A DNA stretch of 64,000 nt from Granulicella sp. L60 (GCF_009765825.1 NZ_LMUR01000018.1:372135-436134), one strand, 5' to 3'. Numbered from the stretch's first letter, positions 8,357 through 20,590 are shown. Numbers and translations are program-made. Notes: a model not told the origin generated them from the sequence alone.

Positions 8357-10315
8357 ATGCGGCTCAAGACCAAGCTCGTGGTGTCGGCGACGGGGCTGAC
8401 GTTTGCGATTGTTCTTATCCTGTCGGCCTTGTTTGTGAGCGAACTGCTACGGCAGAGGATTGAGCAGACGGCGGCGGCGAACGATGTGCTGGCGCACGAG
8501 GTCTGGTTGATGACGCGACAGGCGGTGGAGATGGGTCTGCGGGCTAATCCACCGATCGACAGGAGCGAAGAGGCTCTACATGAGGCGGTAGTAGATGCTC
8601 TGCGAAGCCAGGCGGCGCTGGCAGATGTGATGAATACGGTGGTGCGTTACTCGCCTACGGTGCAGGACGTGAGTGTGACGGATGCACATGGACTGACGCT
8701 CGTGAGCACGGATCCTGATGCGGTGAACCAGCCGGCAGTATTTCGTTTCAGCCTGTCCGGGTTAGAGAGCAGCAGCGTGCCGCACCAGATGAACGTGGTC
8801 TTTGGCAAGCCACGGGTGCTGGATATATCGCAGTCGCTGGATCGAAACGGGGCACCGTTTCTTGTGGTGCATGTTGGGGTACGGTCGACCTTTTTGAAGA
8901 ACTCGTATGAGCCGTGGCTGCGCGCGGCGCTGATCTTTGCACTGCTCGCTGCGGTGGCGGCGATGGTCGCGGCTGGACTGCTGGCCAATCTTGCGTTGCG
9001 CCCGTTGGAGGCGATCAGCGCGCGGCTGGAGAGTCTGACGCTGGCTAACGGTGAGGCTTCACCACGCACGTTGGAGGCGGGTGCGGAGAGAAATGATGCG
9101 GTGGTGCGGGTGACCAGGACGATTGATCGGCTGGGTGAGCAGATGCGTACGAAAGAGGCCGGATATACGGCATTGCAGGCAAACCTGAACCAGATGCTGG
9201 ATACGCTGCGCGATGGGGTGCTACTGTTCACGGCGGATGGGCGCGCGGCGATGGTGTCGGATGCAGTGGCTTTTTTTCTCCCGGCGCCTGAGGGCCGGGG
9301 TCACGAGGAGATGGTAGGCAAGCGGCTGGATGAGATCTTTGCGCCGGACACTGCGTTGGGCGCGGCGGTGCTGGAGGCGTTTGCCGAGGGTGCGCAGGTG
9401 AGCGCGCAGAGCGTAGTGCTCGAGGACGGGCGGCAGGTACAGATCTCGCTGGACCGGATCGACGATGGGTTGGGAGGCGGAGGCAATATGGGTACGCTGC
9501 TTACACTGCGGGATGCGGAGTCGGCGGCGCAACTGGGGCAGGAGCTGGAGGTGGCGCGTCGGCTGGCGGCGATTGGGAGGCTGACGGCGGGTGTGGGGCA
9601 CGAGGTGAAGAATCCGATCAACGCGATGGTGGTGCATCTGGAGCTTCTACGTGGAAAGCTGATGGTGGGCGGAACGGAGGCGTTCGGCGGTGCATCGCGT
9701 CATGTAGAGATACTGGCTGGCGAGATGCAGCGGCTGGATCGCGTGGTGCAGACGCTGGCAGATTTTTCTCGCCCGATGGAGCTGCATCTGCGGGAGCAGG
9801 ATCTGAAGCAGGTGGTGGGGTTGGTCATGGATTTGGCAGCAGCCGAGATGGAGGAGAACGGCGTGCAGGTGATGGTAGCTGCTCCTGTGGAGGCTGTGAT
9901 GGTGCGCGTAGATACGCAGCTGATGCAGCAGGCGCTGCTAAACCTGCTGTTGAACGCCATGCAGGCGATGCCCGGCGGCGGAGAAGTACTAGTAAGGGTG
10001 CATCGGGAGCATCAGTTTGCGGTGGTGGAGGTGATCGACGAAGGAGAGGGTATACCGGCAGAGCTGTTACCGCGTATCTTCGAGCTGTACTTCACGACCA
10101 AGGCGAAGGGGAGCGGGATCGGCCTTGCGATGACGTACAGGATTCTGCAACTGCATGGCGGAGCGATGGATGTGCGCTCAAGCGCGGATGCGAGTTCCCC
10201 GGAGCGTGGAACGACGTTTACACTTCGGTTGCCGATGGCAGTGGGGCCAGTGGGTGAGGGGCGAAAGATAGTAGCGGCAGGGGCCAGTCACAAAGGAATG
10301 GGAGAACGAGCTTGA
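8357..10315 (+). CDS. Sensor histidine kinase
   Basis: A 652-residue membrane kinase, the cognate partner of the regulator just upstream. Transmembrane segment 1 spans about residues 8-30, followed by a periplasmic sensor of roughly 160 residues. Segment 2 spans about 190-214 and a HAMP-like linker follows. A PAS-like region (about 270-385) precedes the dimerisation helix with His415 in the motif GVGHEVKNP. The N box NLLLNAMQAM and G boxes DEGEGIP and GSGIGLAM define the ATP lid. The gene starts two bases after the regulator stop and overlaps the next gene by four bases, so all three are probably translated from one mRNA. The stimulus is unknown. Confidence 0.94.
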   Translation: MRLKTKLVVSATGLTFAIVLILSALFVSELLRQRIEQTAAANDVLAHEVWLMTRQAVEMGLRANPPIDRSEEALHEAVVDALRSQAALADVMNTVVRYSPTVQDVSVTDAHGLTLVSTDPDAVNQPAVFRFSLSGLESSSVPHQMNVVFGKPRVLDISQSLDRNGAPFLVVHVGVRSTFLKNSYEPWLRAALIFALLAAVAAMVAAGLLANLALRPLEAISARLESLTLANGEASPRTLEAGAERNDAVVRVTRTIDRLGEQMRTKEAGYTALQANLNQMLDTLRDGVLLFTADGRAAMVSDAVAFFLPAPEGRGHEEMVGKRLDEIFAPDTALGAAVLEAFAEGAQVSAQSVVLEDGRQVQISLDRIDDGLGGGGNMGTLLTLRDAESAAQLGQELEVARRLAAIGRLTAGVGHEVKNPINAMVVHLELLRGKLMVGGTEAFGGASRHVEILAGEMQRLDRVVQTLADFSRPMELHLREQDLKQVVGLVMDLAAAEMEENGVQVMVAAPVEAVMVRVDTQLMQQALLNLLLNAMQAMPGGGEVLVRVHREHQFAVVEVIDEGEGIPAELLPRIFELYFTTKAKGSGIGLAMTYRILQLHGGAMDVRSSADASSPERGTTFTLRLPMAVGPVGEGRKIVAAGASHKGMGERA

Positions 10316-10899
10316 ATCGGACGAACGATATCACGCGACGACTGGTTGGACTGGTACTTTGCTCCGGACTGGCGATGGCCCTGGGCGGATGTAGGCATAA
10401 GGTGCAGATTGCTCCGTTGCCACCGGTGTTGACGCCGGTGGCGCTAGAGGACGTCCCTCCTCCGCCGGACGACAAACTGCCGATGATAGAGGTGCCGCAG
10501 ATTAAACTGCCGCCTGAGCCTATCGCATCAGCGGCTGCGAGGCCTAAGCGGGAAAAAAAGAGGACGACAAAGACTCCGACTGTGCCAATGGTTGTACAGG
10601 CACCGGATGCGACACCGGTAGAGAGCGAAGCCGCAGCAAAGGATGCTGCGGTGGGCGCACTGACGGGCGGCGGAGAGACCAATCCGCAGGCGAGGCAGGA
10701 GGCTGCGGACCTGATTTCTTCAATCGAGAAGAGGTTGAACGCGCTGCCGACGCAGATGACCGACGAGGAGAAGACACAGATAAATAAGGTGAGGAACTTC
10801 TGGCGGGATGCACAAAGTGCGTTGACGTCCGGAGATGCAGAGGGGGCAAAGACACTGGCGACTAAGGCTAAATTGTTGCTGGATGATCTGGAGAAGTAG
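10312..10899 (+). CDS. Lipoprotein coupled to the two-component system
   Basis: A 195-residue predicted lipoprotein. It has a signal peptide with lipobox LGGC (Cys27), then a Pro-rich linker (about residues 35-60) and a basic/Ala-rich middle. The C-terminal helical part (residues 120-195: AADLISSIEKRLNALP..., AQSALTSGDAEGAKTLATKAK) resembles a short coiled-coil or TPR-like hairpin. The TTG start overlaps the kinase stop TGA (10312-10315), which indicates translational coupling. It was not recognised as a named family. The tight linkage suggests that it senses or modulates the envelope signal read by the kinase, or is a structural output of that circuit; this is inferred. Confidence 0.8.
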   Translation: MNRTNDITRRLVGLVLCSGLAMALGGCRHKVQIAPLPPVLTPVALEDVPPPPDDKLPMIEVPQIKLPPEPIASAAARPKREKKRTTKTPTVPMVVQAPDATPVESEAAAKDAAVGALTGGGETNPQARQEAADLISSIEKRLNALPTQMTDEEKTQINKVRNFWRDAQSALTSGDAEGAKTLATKAKLLLDDLEK

Positions 10900-10911
10900 A
10901 CTCTCAGGCGG

Positions 10912-10945
10912 AGCGGAGACTAGCAGGTTGATGCTATGCTCCGCT
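10912..10945. terminator. Stem-loop after the lipoprotein gene
   Basis: A hairpin with 7-bp outer arms AGCGGAG/CTCCGCT, a two-base mismatch on each side, and an inner TAGCA/TGCTA stem with a six-base loop. A T-run follows only after about 20 bases (10966-10970), so termination is plausible but not typical. It lies between the convergent lipoprotein and secA genes. Confidence 0.3.
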
Positions 10946-11028
10946 GCCGTGTGAGCCTATTGGGTTTTTAGTGCGACTGACGCCCAATGCCTTTTTAAAG
11001 TCGGTTCAGTTGTGTTGGAGATTGACTC

Positions 11029-14067
<3,039 letters not shown>

Positions 14068-14235
14068 AACTGTATCCTTCTTGATTGCTGGGCGCGGAAT
14101 CAGCCCACTGATTAGTGTAAATGGTCTGGAAGATGGTGGCGGAGTGTGTCCGTACCTCAGACTCGAATGCCGAATCGGGTTGGAATCGAGGTATTCCGCT
14201 CGGCTATGGTCAGCGGTTTGCAGCGGGCAGGAGGA

Positions 14236-14847
14236 TCAGGAGGCCCAGCCGCAGGAGGTGCCCTTCCAGCGGAGATTCTTCCAGACGCCTTCCTTGTTTT
14301 CCAGAACGTAGAAGGTGCCTCCACCGCACAGGCTGCCGCAACTGTGACCCATGTAGACCACGGCGATGGTTTTGTCGGCGTTGAAGGCTATAGGAGAGAG
14401 TGTGACGTAGCTGTGGGCGGAGTCGGGGTAGCGCTCGGCAAAGCCTTTCCAGTCTCCGAAGTTGGGTTTGAAGAAGGCTTGCAGGTCTTCGCTGGAGGCG
14501 AACTCGTAGGGCGTGCTGAGTCCAAAGTTTGGCTGGAGAAGCCAGGCGGTTTTGCTTAGCGCGACTAAGGAGTCGAAGACGGGCTGGAGAAGTGCGGCTG
14601 ACTCGGGGTCTGGCTTGAGGCAGAAGTTTGGACCGCTGCCGGTTTGGGCCTGGATGAGGAGGCGTCGCGCGTGCGCTACGGTTACGGTCCAATCGGTGGG
14701 GAGAAGCGCCTCATAGACTTTGTAGGCCTCGGCGTCGTTGTACGGGAGCAGCGTCTGAGAGTTGGGGTTCGCCTGTGCGTGGAGCATGAGGCACACGAAG
14801 AACAGGGCCGAAGTCGCGACTGTGATCGTGTGACGGCGATAAGGCAT
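14236..14847 (-). CDS. Secreted protein of unknown function
   Basis: A 203-residue protein with a signal peptide (about residues 1-26, ending ...LMLHAQA) and a good AGGAG site eight bases ahead of the ATG. The mature part contains a Cys-rich turn CGSLCGGGTFYVLENKEGVW near the C terminus, which looks like a small beta-hairpin and could be disulfide-bonded. It is not recognised as a known family; similar hypothetical proteins are expected in Terriglobia. It is downstream of the MFS pump on the same strand (147-base gap) and upstream of secA, with no functional hint from the neighbours. Confidence 0.7.
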   Translation of the reverse strand: MPYRRHTITVATSALFFVCLMLHAQANPNSQTLLPYNDAEAYKVYEALLPTDWTVTVAHARRLLIQAQTGSGPNFCLKPDPESAALLQPVFDSLVALSKTAWLLQPNFGLSTPYEFASSEDLQAFFKPNFGDWKGFAERYPDSAHSYVTLSPIAFNADKTIAVVYMGHSCGSLCGGGTFYVLENKEGVWKNLRWKGTSCGWAS

Positions 14848-14994
14848 GACGGGCTCCTGACTGTGAGTTTATCGCAGGTCGGGCTCTATGTCCGTGCCAT
14901 TTAGTGGTTTAAAGGCGGCGGTCAACCATGGATTAGCGCGGATGTTACGGACTAAAGACAAAGGCATAACGGTGATACGAGGGATAAAAGTTGG

Positions 14995-16635
14995 CTAGTG
15001 GCCGCCTAGGGCTTCAGGATCGGGTTTGGCGGCCTTGGTGGGGAGACGCATGATGAAGGGGAGGGGCGAGAGAAGGAAGATGGTGCCAGCGAGGATGGCA
15101 AAGGCGTTTCTGTAGCTGAGCATGGAGGCCTGGCGGAGCATCTCCTGGTACGCCTGCCCGACGGCCATTTGGGAGGCGGAGGCAGCGGACATTCCTTTGG
15201 CCATCATCATCTCTTTGATGCGGTCGGTGTATAGCCGGTAGGAGATGCCGCCTGGGACGACGTTTGCGGAGAGGGTGACCTGGTTGACCTGGGCGTTGCG
15301 CGCGAGGAAGGTGGTGAGAAGCGCTGTGCCGGCGCTGCCGCCGAGGTTGCGGGCAAAGTTGGAGAGGCTGGAGATCTGGTTTGTCTTGCTCGGTGGAACG
15401 CCGACGTAGTTGAGCGTGCTGATGGGGATGAAGATGAAGGCGAGGCCGACGACCTGGAACATGCGCCAGAGGGTGACGGTTCCGTAGGCTGTATTGAGGT
15501 CGAGACGGGTGAGGTTGTAGAGGCCGACGGCGGTGACGAGGTAGCCGAGGCAGACCATGATGCGGGGATCGAACTTGCCCAGGCTGCGTCCGGCGACGAA
15601 CATCATAAGCATCATGACAAAGCCGGCTGGGGAGAGGACCATCCCGGCGCGTTCGGCGGTATATCCGAGGAGACCCTGGAGGTATTGAGGAATGAGGACG
15701 GTCGAGCCGAAGAGAACCATGCCGAGGATGAGCTGAAGGAAGACGGCGGTGCCGAAGTTGCGATTTTTCAGCAGCTTGAGGTCGACGATGGGGTCGGGGT
15801 GGTTCCACTCCCAAAAGACGAAGATAAGGAGCGTGACGGCGGCGAGTAGGGCGAAGAAGACGATCATCGGCGATCCGAACCAGTCTTTCTCCTGGCCCTT
15901 GTCGAGAGTGAACTCGAGGCAGCCTACGCCGAGGGCGACGAGGCCGAGGCCCATGAAGTCGATCTTGAGGTGCTTCGCCTGCTCTTTACGGATTTTGAGG
16001 TGCGGTGGATCTTCGACCATGCGGTTACTGAGCCAGAGCGAGATGAGGCCGATGGGAAGATTGATGAAGAAGATCCAGTGCCAGTTGAAGTTGTCGGTGA
16101 TCCAGCCGCCCAGAGTGGGGCCGATGGCGGGCGCGACGACGACGGCCATGCCGTAGACGGCGAAGGCCTGGCCTCGTTTTTCAACAGGAAAGGTGTCGGC
16201 GAGGATGGCCTGCTCGCTGGGTGCGAGGCCTCCGCCGCCCGCGCCCTGGAGGATGCGCGCGAGGATAAGCAGGGGAAGCGTTGGAGCAAGACCGCAGAGG
16301 AGCGAGCAGACGGTGAAGACGGCGACGCAGATCATGTAAAAGCGCTTGCGTCCGATTCGGTTGGAGAGCCAGCCGGAGATGGGCAGCACGACTGCAGAGG
16401 ATACGAGATAGCTGGTGAGAACCCAGGTGGCTTCTTCGGAGCTGGCACCGAGCGAGCCGGCGATGTGAGGCAGGGCTACGTTGGCGATGGAGGTGTCGAG
16501 AACCTCCATGAAGGTCGCAAGGGTGACGGTAAGCGCGACGACCCAGGGGTTGTGGTGCGGCTTCCATGCCTCGGGCGCGGACACCGTCGCTTGGGGACGG
16601 GCGATCGCTGGCGGGTTTGCGGTCATAGTAGCCAT
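14995..16635 (-). CDS. DHA2-family MFS multidrug efflux transporter (EmrB-like)
   Basis: A 546-residue 14-transmembrane drug:proton antiporter. The family motif D1 appears as LDTSIANVALPHIAGSL, motif A as GWLSNRIGRKRFY, and the motif-C-like AIGPTLGGWI in helix 5. The ATG at 16635 is chosen; the open frame extends 39 codons further, but this ATG sits inside a 41-bp palindrome shared with the divergent MarR gene, with an AGGAG site six bases away. No membrane-fusion or outer-membrane partner is adjacent. The MarR protein is the obvious local regulator, probably relieving repression when an inhibitory compound binds. The drug is unknown. Confidence 0.93.
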   Translation of the reverse strand: MATMTANPPAIARPQATVSAPEAWKPHHNPWVVALTVTLATFMEVLDTSIANVALPHIAGSLGASSEEATWVLTSYLVSSAVVLPISGWLSNRIGRKRFYMICVAVFTVCSLLCGLAPTLPLLILARILQGAGGGGLAPSEQAILADTFPVEKRGQAFAVYGMAVVVAPAIGPTLGGWITDNFNWHWIFFINLPIGLISLWLSNRMVEDPPHLKIRKEQAKHLKIDFMGLGLVALGVGCLEFTLDKGQEKDWFGSPMIVFFALLAAVTLLIFVFWEWNHPDPIVDLKLLKNRNFGTAVFLQLILGMVLFGSTVLIPQYLQGLLGYTAERAGMVLSPAGFVMMLMMFVAGRSLGKFDPRIMVCLGYLVTAVGLYNLTRLDLNTAYGTVTLWRMFQVVGLAFIFIPISTLNYVGVPPSKTNQISSLSNFARNLGGSAGTALLTTFLARNAQVNQVTLSANVVPGGISYRLYTDRIKEMMMAKGMSAASASQMAVGQAYQEMLRQASMLSYRNAFAILAGTIFLLSPLPFIMRLPTKAAKPDPEALGGH

Positions 16636-16672
16636 ATCAGTCTCCTGATATGATATCAGGAGACTGATATGG
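16632..16672. promoter_or_regulatory. Self-symmetric MarR/MFS operator carrying both starts
   Basis: A perfect 41-bp palindrome centred on base 16652. Each half is itself an inverted repeat ATATCAG-N4-CTGATAT (16634-16651 and 16653-16670), so there are two tandem 18-bp operator sites. The symmetry includes the start codons of both genes: CAT at 16633-16635 for the MFS gene, ATG at 16669-16671 for the MarR gene. It also includes the AGGAG of both ribosome sites (16658-16662, and its mirror at 16642-16646). MarR dimers typically bind palindromes of this size. Binding here would block initiation for both genes at once. Confidence 0.85.
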
Positions 16673-17124
16673 GTGTAGATATAAAAAACACGAAAGAGGC
16701 ACACGCCGATAGAAGGCTCGCCGCGCAGAGGATGAAGCGGATCCTGATCCATCTGCGGGGTCGGATGGATGAGAAGCTACGTCCCCAGGGGGTAACGACG
16801 GCGCAGCTTCTTCTGATGAAGGCGATTCATCAGGGGCCTGGCATGTCGGGTGCACAACTGGCGCGGTCTTGCCACGTTACGCCGCAGTCAGCGCAGGCAC
16901 TGCTTAAGGGACTGGAAAAAGGAGGGTGGATCGTCCGCAGCAAGGACCGTGCGAATGACAGGATCCTTACGGTGATTTTGACGGCTGAGGGGGAGAGTCT
17001 GTTGCTGACTGCAGAGAAGGCGGCGAGGGTGATCGAGGCACGGCTGTGGCGGGGAGTCCCGGATAGTTCAGTCGACGCTTTAAATGCGGTACTGGAGCAG
17101 TGTCTGGCAAATCTGGAGCCTTAG
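16669..17124 (+). CDS. MarR-family transcriptional regulator
   Basis: A 151-residue winged-helix regulator. The core shows MKRILIHLR dimer helices, the helix-turn-helix MSGAQLARSCHVTPQSAQALLKGLEKGGWIVRS, and the wing DRANDRILTVILTAEG (the DxRxxxxxLT pattern of MarR). It is divergent from the DHA2 efflux gene, with only 33 bases between the two starts, so autoregulation plus pump control is the simplest reading. ATG at 16669 with AGGAG six bases upstream, inside the shared palindrome. Confidence 0.93.
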   Translation: MGVDIKNTKEAHADRRLAAQRMKRILIHLRGRMDEKLRPQGVTTAQLLLMKAIHQGPGMSGAQLARSCHVTPQSAQALLKGLEKGGWIVRSKDRANDRILTVILTAEGESLLLTAEKAARVIEARLWRGVPDSSVDALNAVLEQCLANLEP

Positions 17125-17185
17125 TCTGAAGTCGCTAGGCTGGATGCTTGTTCGGGGCTGCATCTCTGTAAATAAAGGGAGCGCC

Positions 17186-17206
17186 GGCGTCAGTGGATGT
17201 GACGCC
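17186..17206. terminator. Possible terminator between convergent genes
   Basis: A 7-bp stem GGCGTCA/TGACGCC (17186-17192, 17200-17206) with a seven-base loop, followed by TTTGATTTTTT about 15 bases later. It lies after the MarR stop and immediately before the stop of the convergent gene. Confidence 0.35.
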
Positions 17207-17215
17207 AGCGTGCGA

Positions 17216-18055
17216 TTAGTTTGATTTTTTGCCGTGGAAGAGAGCGTGATTGACGTCGGGCCAGAACTCATGGAAGAGGAAGGTCGCGGCATCGATGCCG
17301 ACGTTCTCCCCCCATTTGTCTGCCGTGTTACTGAAGGTTCGCTCGCGGCTTGGGTAGTAGAGATTGGAGATGCCTGCGGCAGCGCCTGCGCCGACGACTT
17401 CGCTGATATTGAAGGTGTCGTGGCCGTCGTCGTTGCGGGTGATGACGGCACGGCTAAGTGAGTAGCCTGCGCGTTTGAAGAAGCCTCCGCTTCCCAAGGT
17501 GTAGTAACGCGTGTCTTCGTGGGTGATAACGGGAACGATGAACTCTACAAAATAATTTTCGCTGGTCTGGTCGACGTAGGTGTGCCAGAAGTAACGGCCG
17601 TATCCGGCTGCTCCCTGGCGAAACTCGGGCGTGTCGTTGGTGGCTTGGTCGTAGCCTGCGACTGCCGCCGGAAGCAGGATCGAGGAGTAGTCGAAGCTAT
17701 CCTGCGATGCGGTGATGAACTTCTCTTTGACGGTCTGTGGGGGAAGATGAACGTTGGCGCTGACGGCTCGAAAGTTGGGGAAGATGCCGAGGATGCGCTT
17801 TGTCTGCTGTCCTTGATCTGAACTGCTAGATGCGGGCGTCGTTGTCTGGGGAGCATCGGGAAGATTTGGGTTGTCGATGGACGAGGAGCTTTCCAAAGAG
17901 GCTGAGCTGGTCTCTGTGCTCGTCCCGGATACGGTGGAGGCATTCGCAATCAATGTGTTTTGGGCGTGTGCACCGGCGCAAAAAAGAAACAGCAAAAGGA
18001 GCATATTGGCGGGGCCGGGGTAGGGCACTGTCTTTGGTGTCATGGAATATCTCAT
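17216..18055 (-). CDS. Secreted or outer-membrane protein of unknown function
   Basis: A 279-residue protein beginning with a signal sequence (hydrophobic core MLLLLFLFCAGAHAQ). A long Ser/Thr-rich low-complexity linker follows (roughly residues 35-85), then a conserved-looking globular part with PPQTVKEKFI, HTYVDQTSENYFVEFIVPVITHEDTRYYTLGSGG and VGAGAAAGISNLYYPS. Alternating aromatic and hydrophobic residues and Gly-rich turns suggest a small beta-barrel or membrane-associated domain. Proteins of this layout recur as hypotheticals in Acidobacteriota genomes; I assign no function. It is convergent with the MarR gene and shares a strand with the downstream methyltransferase neighbourhood. Confidence 0.65.
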   Translation of the reverse strand: MRYSMTPKTVPYPGPANMLLLLFLFCAGAHAQNTLIANASTVSGTSTETSSASLESSSSIDNPNLPDAPQTTTPASSSSDQGQQTKRILGIFPNFRAVSANVHLPPQTVKEKFITASQDSFDYSSILLPAAVAGYDQATNDTPEFRQGAAGYGRYFWHTYVDQTSENYFVEFIVPVITHEDTRYYTLGSGGFFKRAGYSLSRAVITRNDDGHDTFNISEVVGAGAAAGISNLYYPSRERTFSNTADKWGENVGIDAATFLFHEFWPDVNHALFHGKKSN

Positions 18056-18169
18056 TGTCTTAGTTTGACTCAGAAATGAGATGCCCGGATAGCTAACGAT
18101 GATTCATTCGTCAGTGTTTTGCGTGTATTGCCAGATTATCGGCGCGAAGAGAGGTTTCTGCTGGCGCGG

Positions 18170-18946
18170 CTACGACCGGGTTGCGTGGAAGCGGAGGCGA
18201 ACATAGTCTGCAGTCCAGTTGCCGTCGGCGTCGCAGAGGACAGGTTTGAGAAGAGCAATAGTAGCGGCAAGAGCTGTGGCACGGGCGGCTGGGTTGAGGT
18301 GGTCAAGGACGCCGTTGCGGAAGGTATTTAGCCAGGAGTCCATGCCGTTTGGCAGCGGGGTGGGACGCGGGATGAGGTCGATGGACTGGACGGTGAAGCC
18401 GACGGATTCGAGGAGGTGGCGGTAGGTGGCGGGAGATGGAAAGAAGCTGGCGGCGGTTGCTTCCGCATCGACATGGTATGGGGCGAGGACCGCCTGAAGC
18501 GCGGTGCGAATGGCAGCGATGTTGCCCTGGCCGCCCATCTCTGCGACGAAACGGCCGCCGGAACGCAAGGCACGATGGACACCGGTGAGGACGGCCTGCT
18601 GGTTGGTGATCCAGTGGAGGGCGGCGTTGGAGAAGACAGCATCAAACTGTTGATGGAAAGGAAGCGCGGTAGCGTCGTGCTGCTCAACGTTGAGGTTGCG
18701 CTGGCGAGCGGCGGAGATCATGGTAGATGACGCGTCGACACCGAGGAGGACGGCTCCGGTTGCGGCGAGTTGCTCGGTGAGCGCGCCGTCACCGCAGCCG
18801 AGATCAAGGATATGTTCGCCGGGCTGTGGCGCGAGCAGAGCGACGACGCTGGAGGCAAGGGTAGCGACGAAGCGTCCATTTGCGGCGTAGGCTTCGGTGT
18901 TCCAGGTCTGGCCAGTTGTGGTGTCGCGTGGGGGAATCGTATCCAT
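18170..18946 (-). CDS. Class I SAM-dependent methyltransferase (Tam-like)
   Basis: A 258-residue cytoplasmic Rossmann-fold methyltransferase. Motif I is LDLGCGDGALTEQL, followed by the acidic residue GVDASSTMI, motif II-like FDAVFSNAALHWI, and the ALRSGGRFVAEMGG strand. The NAALHW segment and overall layout match trans-aconitate 2-methyltransferase and its relatives, but the substrate cannot be assigned. It has an isolated position between a secreted protein and the M20 gene, with 207 empty bases upstream. Confidence 0.88.
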   Translation of the reverse strand: MDTIPPRDTTTGQTWNTEAYAANGRFVATLASSVVALLAPQPGEHILDLGCGDGALTEQLAATGAVLLGVDASSTMISAARQRNLNVEQHDATALPFHQQFDAVFSNAALHWITNQQAVLTGVHRALRSGGRFVAEMGGQGNIAAIRTALQAVLAPYHVDAEATAASFFPSPATYRHLLESVGFTVQSIDLIPRPTPLPNGMDSWLNTFRNGVLDHLNPAARATALAATIALLKPVLCDADGNWTADYVRLRFHATRS

Positions 18947-19153
18947 GAATCGATTGTCGCCTGTGAGAGCGAGGTCCGCGAGGAAGATAAGAAATTGTAA
19001 AGAGAGGATAAGCCGGAAGTTTGGGACGAGGAGAGTGGTGCGGAGGCTAGATGCTCCTTGTGTCGCGGCGGGGATGGAGGCTTTTACTTATACTTATGCT
19101 TCGACCGCCTGGCGTTGTGGCCGCGGGACGAAAGATGGTGAAGGAGTGGAACA

Positions 19154-20590
19154 GTGACGACGACGGCGGCGGTTGCATTTGCGCAAGAGAATCAGGGGCG
19201 TTTTGTAGGAGAGTTGAAGGCTCTATTGCGGATACCTTCTGTGTCAACGACGCCTGAGCATGCAGGAGATGTGCGGCGAGCGGCGGAGTTTGTTGCGGCA
19301 GAGCTGACACGGATTGGGATGGAGAATGTTCGGCTGATCGAGACGAGTACGCCGGAAGAGGTGATTGTGGATGACGCCGGCCAGGCGCGGATGGTGCCTG
19401 CGCGCAGAGGGCATCCGCTGGTATACGCGGATTGGCTGCACGCGGCAGGGAAGCCGACGGTGCTTTGTTACGGACACTATGATGTGCAGCCGGCAGAGCC
19501 TTTGGACGAGTGGAAGTCGCCGCCGTTCGAGCCTACGGAGCGAGATGGGAATCTTTACGCGCGCGGAGCTGTGGATGATAAGGGGCAGATGTGGATGCAT
19601 GTGAAGGCGCTGGAGTCGCTGATGGCGGCGGGTGCAGGGACGCTGCCCGTGAATGTGCGTGTGATCGTCGAGGGCGAGGAAGAGGTTGGAGGTGAGGGTA
19701 TCGCTGCGTTTGTGCGCGAGCACGGCGAACAGCTAAAGGCCGATGTTGCGCTAGTCTCCGACACTGAGATGTTTGCTCCGGAGCTGCCGACGTTGTGCGT
19801 AGGACTTCGGGGGATGATTTATACGGAGATCGAGGTTCACGGTGCGCGGACGGATCTGCACTCTGGGATCTATGGCGGGTCGGCTCCGAATCCGTTTGTC
19901 GCGCTGGCGCAGGTGATCGCGAAGCTGAAGGATGAAGATGGACGGATTCTCATTCCGGGGTTCTATGATGACGTGCAAAAGCCGAGCGCGGATGAGTTGA
20001 AGGCCTGGAGGGCGCTGCCGTTTGATGAAGATCACTATCGCGAGAGCGAGGTGGGGTCGATTGCGTTGACAGGTGAGCCGGGGCTGAGTGTACAGGAGCG
20101 TACGTGGGCGCGGCCTACGCTTGAGGTGCATGGGATGCCGGGTGGATTTATTGGTGCTGGTGCGAAGACGGTAATTCCAGCGAAGGCGGTGGCGAAGGTG
20201 AGCATGCGCCTGGTGCCGGATATGACGCCGGCGGAGAGTTTTGCCAAGTACAAGAGCTACGTGGAGTCGCTGACGCCGAAGGGAGTCTCTCTGGAGGTGC
20301 GGTTGATTCATTCCGGTGACCCGATCATCGTGAGCACGGATAACGAGTATGTGAAGGCCGCGACGGAGGCGATGCGCGAGGTCTTTGGGAAGGAGACCGT
20401 ATTTGTGCGTGGAGGTGGCTCGATTCCGATTGTGGGGGACTTTGTGCGCGAGCTGAAGATTCCTACTGTGCTGATGGGGTTCGGACTACCGGACGACAAC
20501 CTACATGCCCCGAATGAGAAGTTTCATCTGGTGAACTTTCATCGTGGGATCGAGTCGATTGTGCGGTTTCTGAGCGGCGTAGGTGCCTGA
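19154..20590 (+). CDS. M20 family dipeptidase
   Basis: A 478-residue zinc dipeptidase of the M20/ArgE-DapE-CNDP type, cytoplasmic. Metal ligands visible in order: CYGHYDVQPAEPLDEW (His and Asp), ARGAVDDKGQ, EGEEEVGGEG (the catalytic and ligand glutamates), SDTEMF (Asp), and the C-terminal His in DDNLHAPNEK. The dimerisation lid domain lies between about residues 200 and 340. The start is GTG with AAGGAG seven bases upstream. The stop TGA overlaps the ATG of mobA by one base, so the two genes are translationally linked, although a shared function is not obvious. Confidence 0.93.
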   Translation: MTTTAAVAFAQENQGRFVGELKALLRIPSVSTTPEHAGDVRRAAEFVAAELTRIGMENVRLIETSTPEEVIVDDAGQARMVPARRGHPLVYADWLHAAGKPTVLCYGHYDVQPAEPLDEWKSPPFEPTERDGNLYARGAVDDKGQMWMHVKALESLMAAGAGTLPVNVRVIVEGEEEVGGEGIAAFVREHGEQLKADVALVSDTEMFAPELPTLCVGLRGMIYTEIEVHGARTDLHSGIYGGSAPNPFVALAQVIAKLKDEDGRILIPGFYDDVQKPSADELKAWRALPFDEDHYRESEVGSIALTGEPGLSVQERTWARPTLEVHGMPGGFIGAGAKTVIPAKAVAKVSMRLVPDMTPAESFAKYKSYVESLTPKGVSLEVRLIHSGDPIIVSTDNEYVKAATEAMREVFGKETVFVRGGGSIPIVGDFVRELKIPTVLMGFGLPDDNLHAPNEKFHLVNFHRGIESIVRFLSGVGA

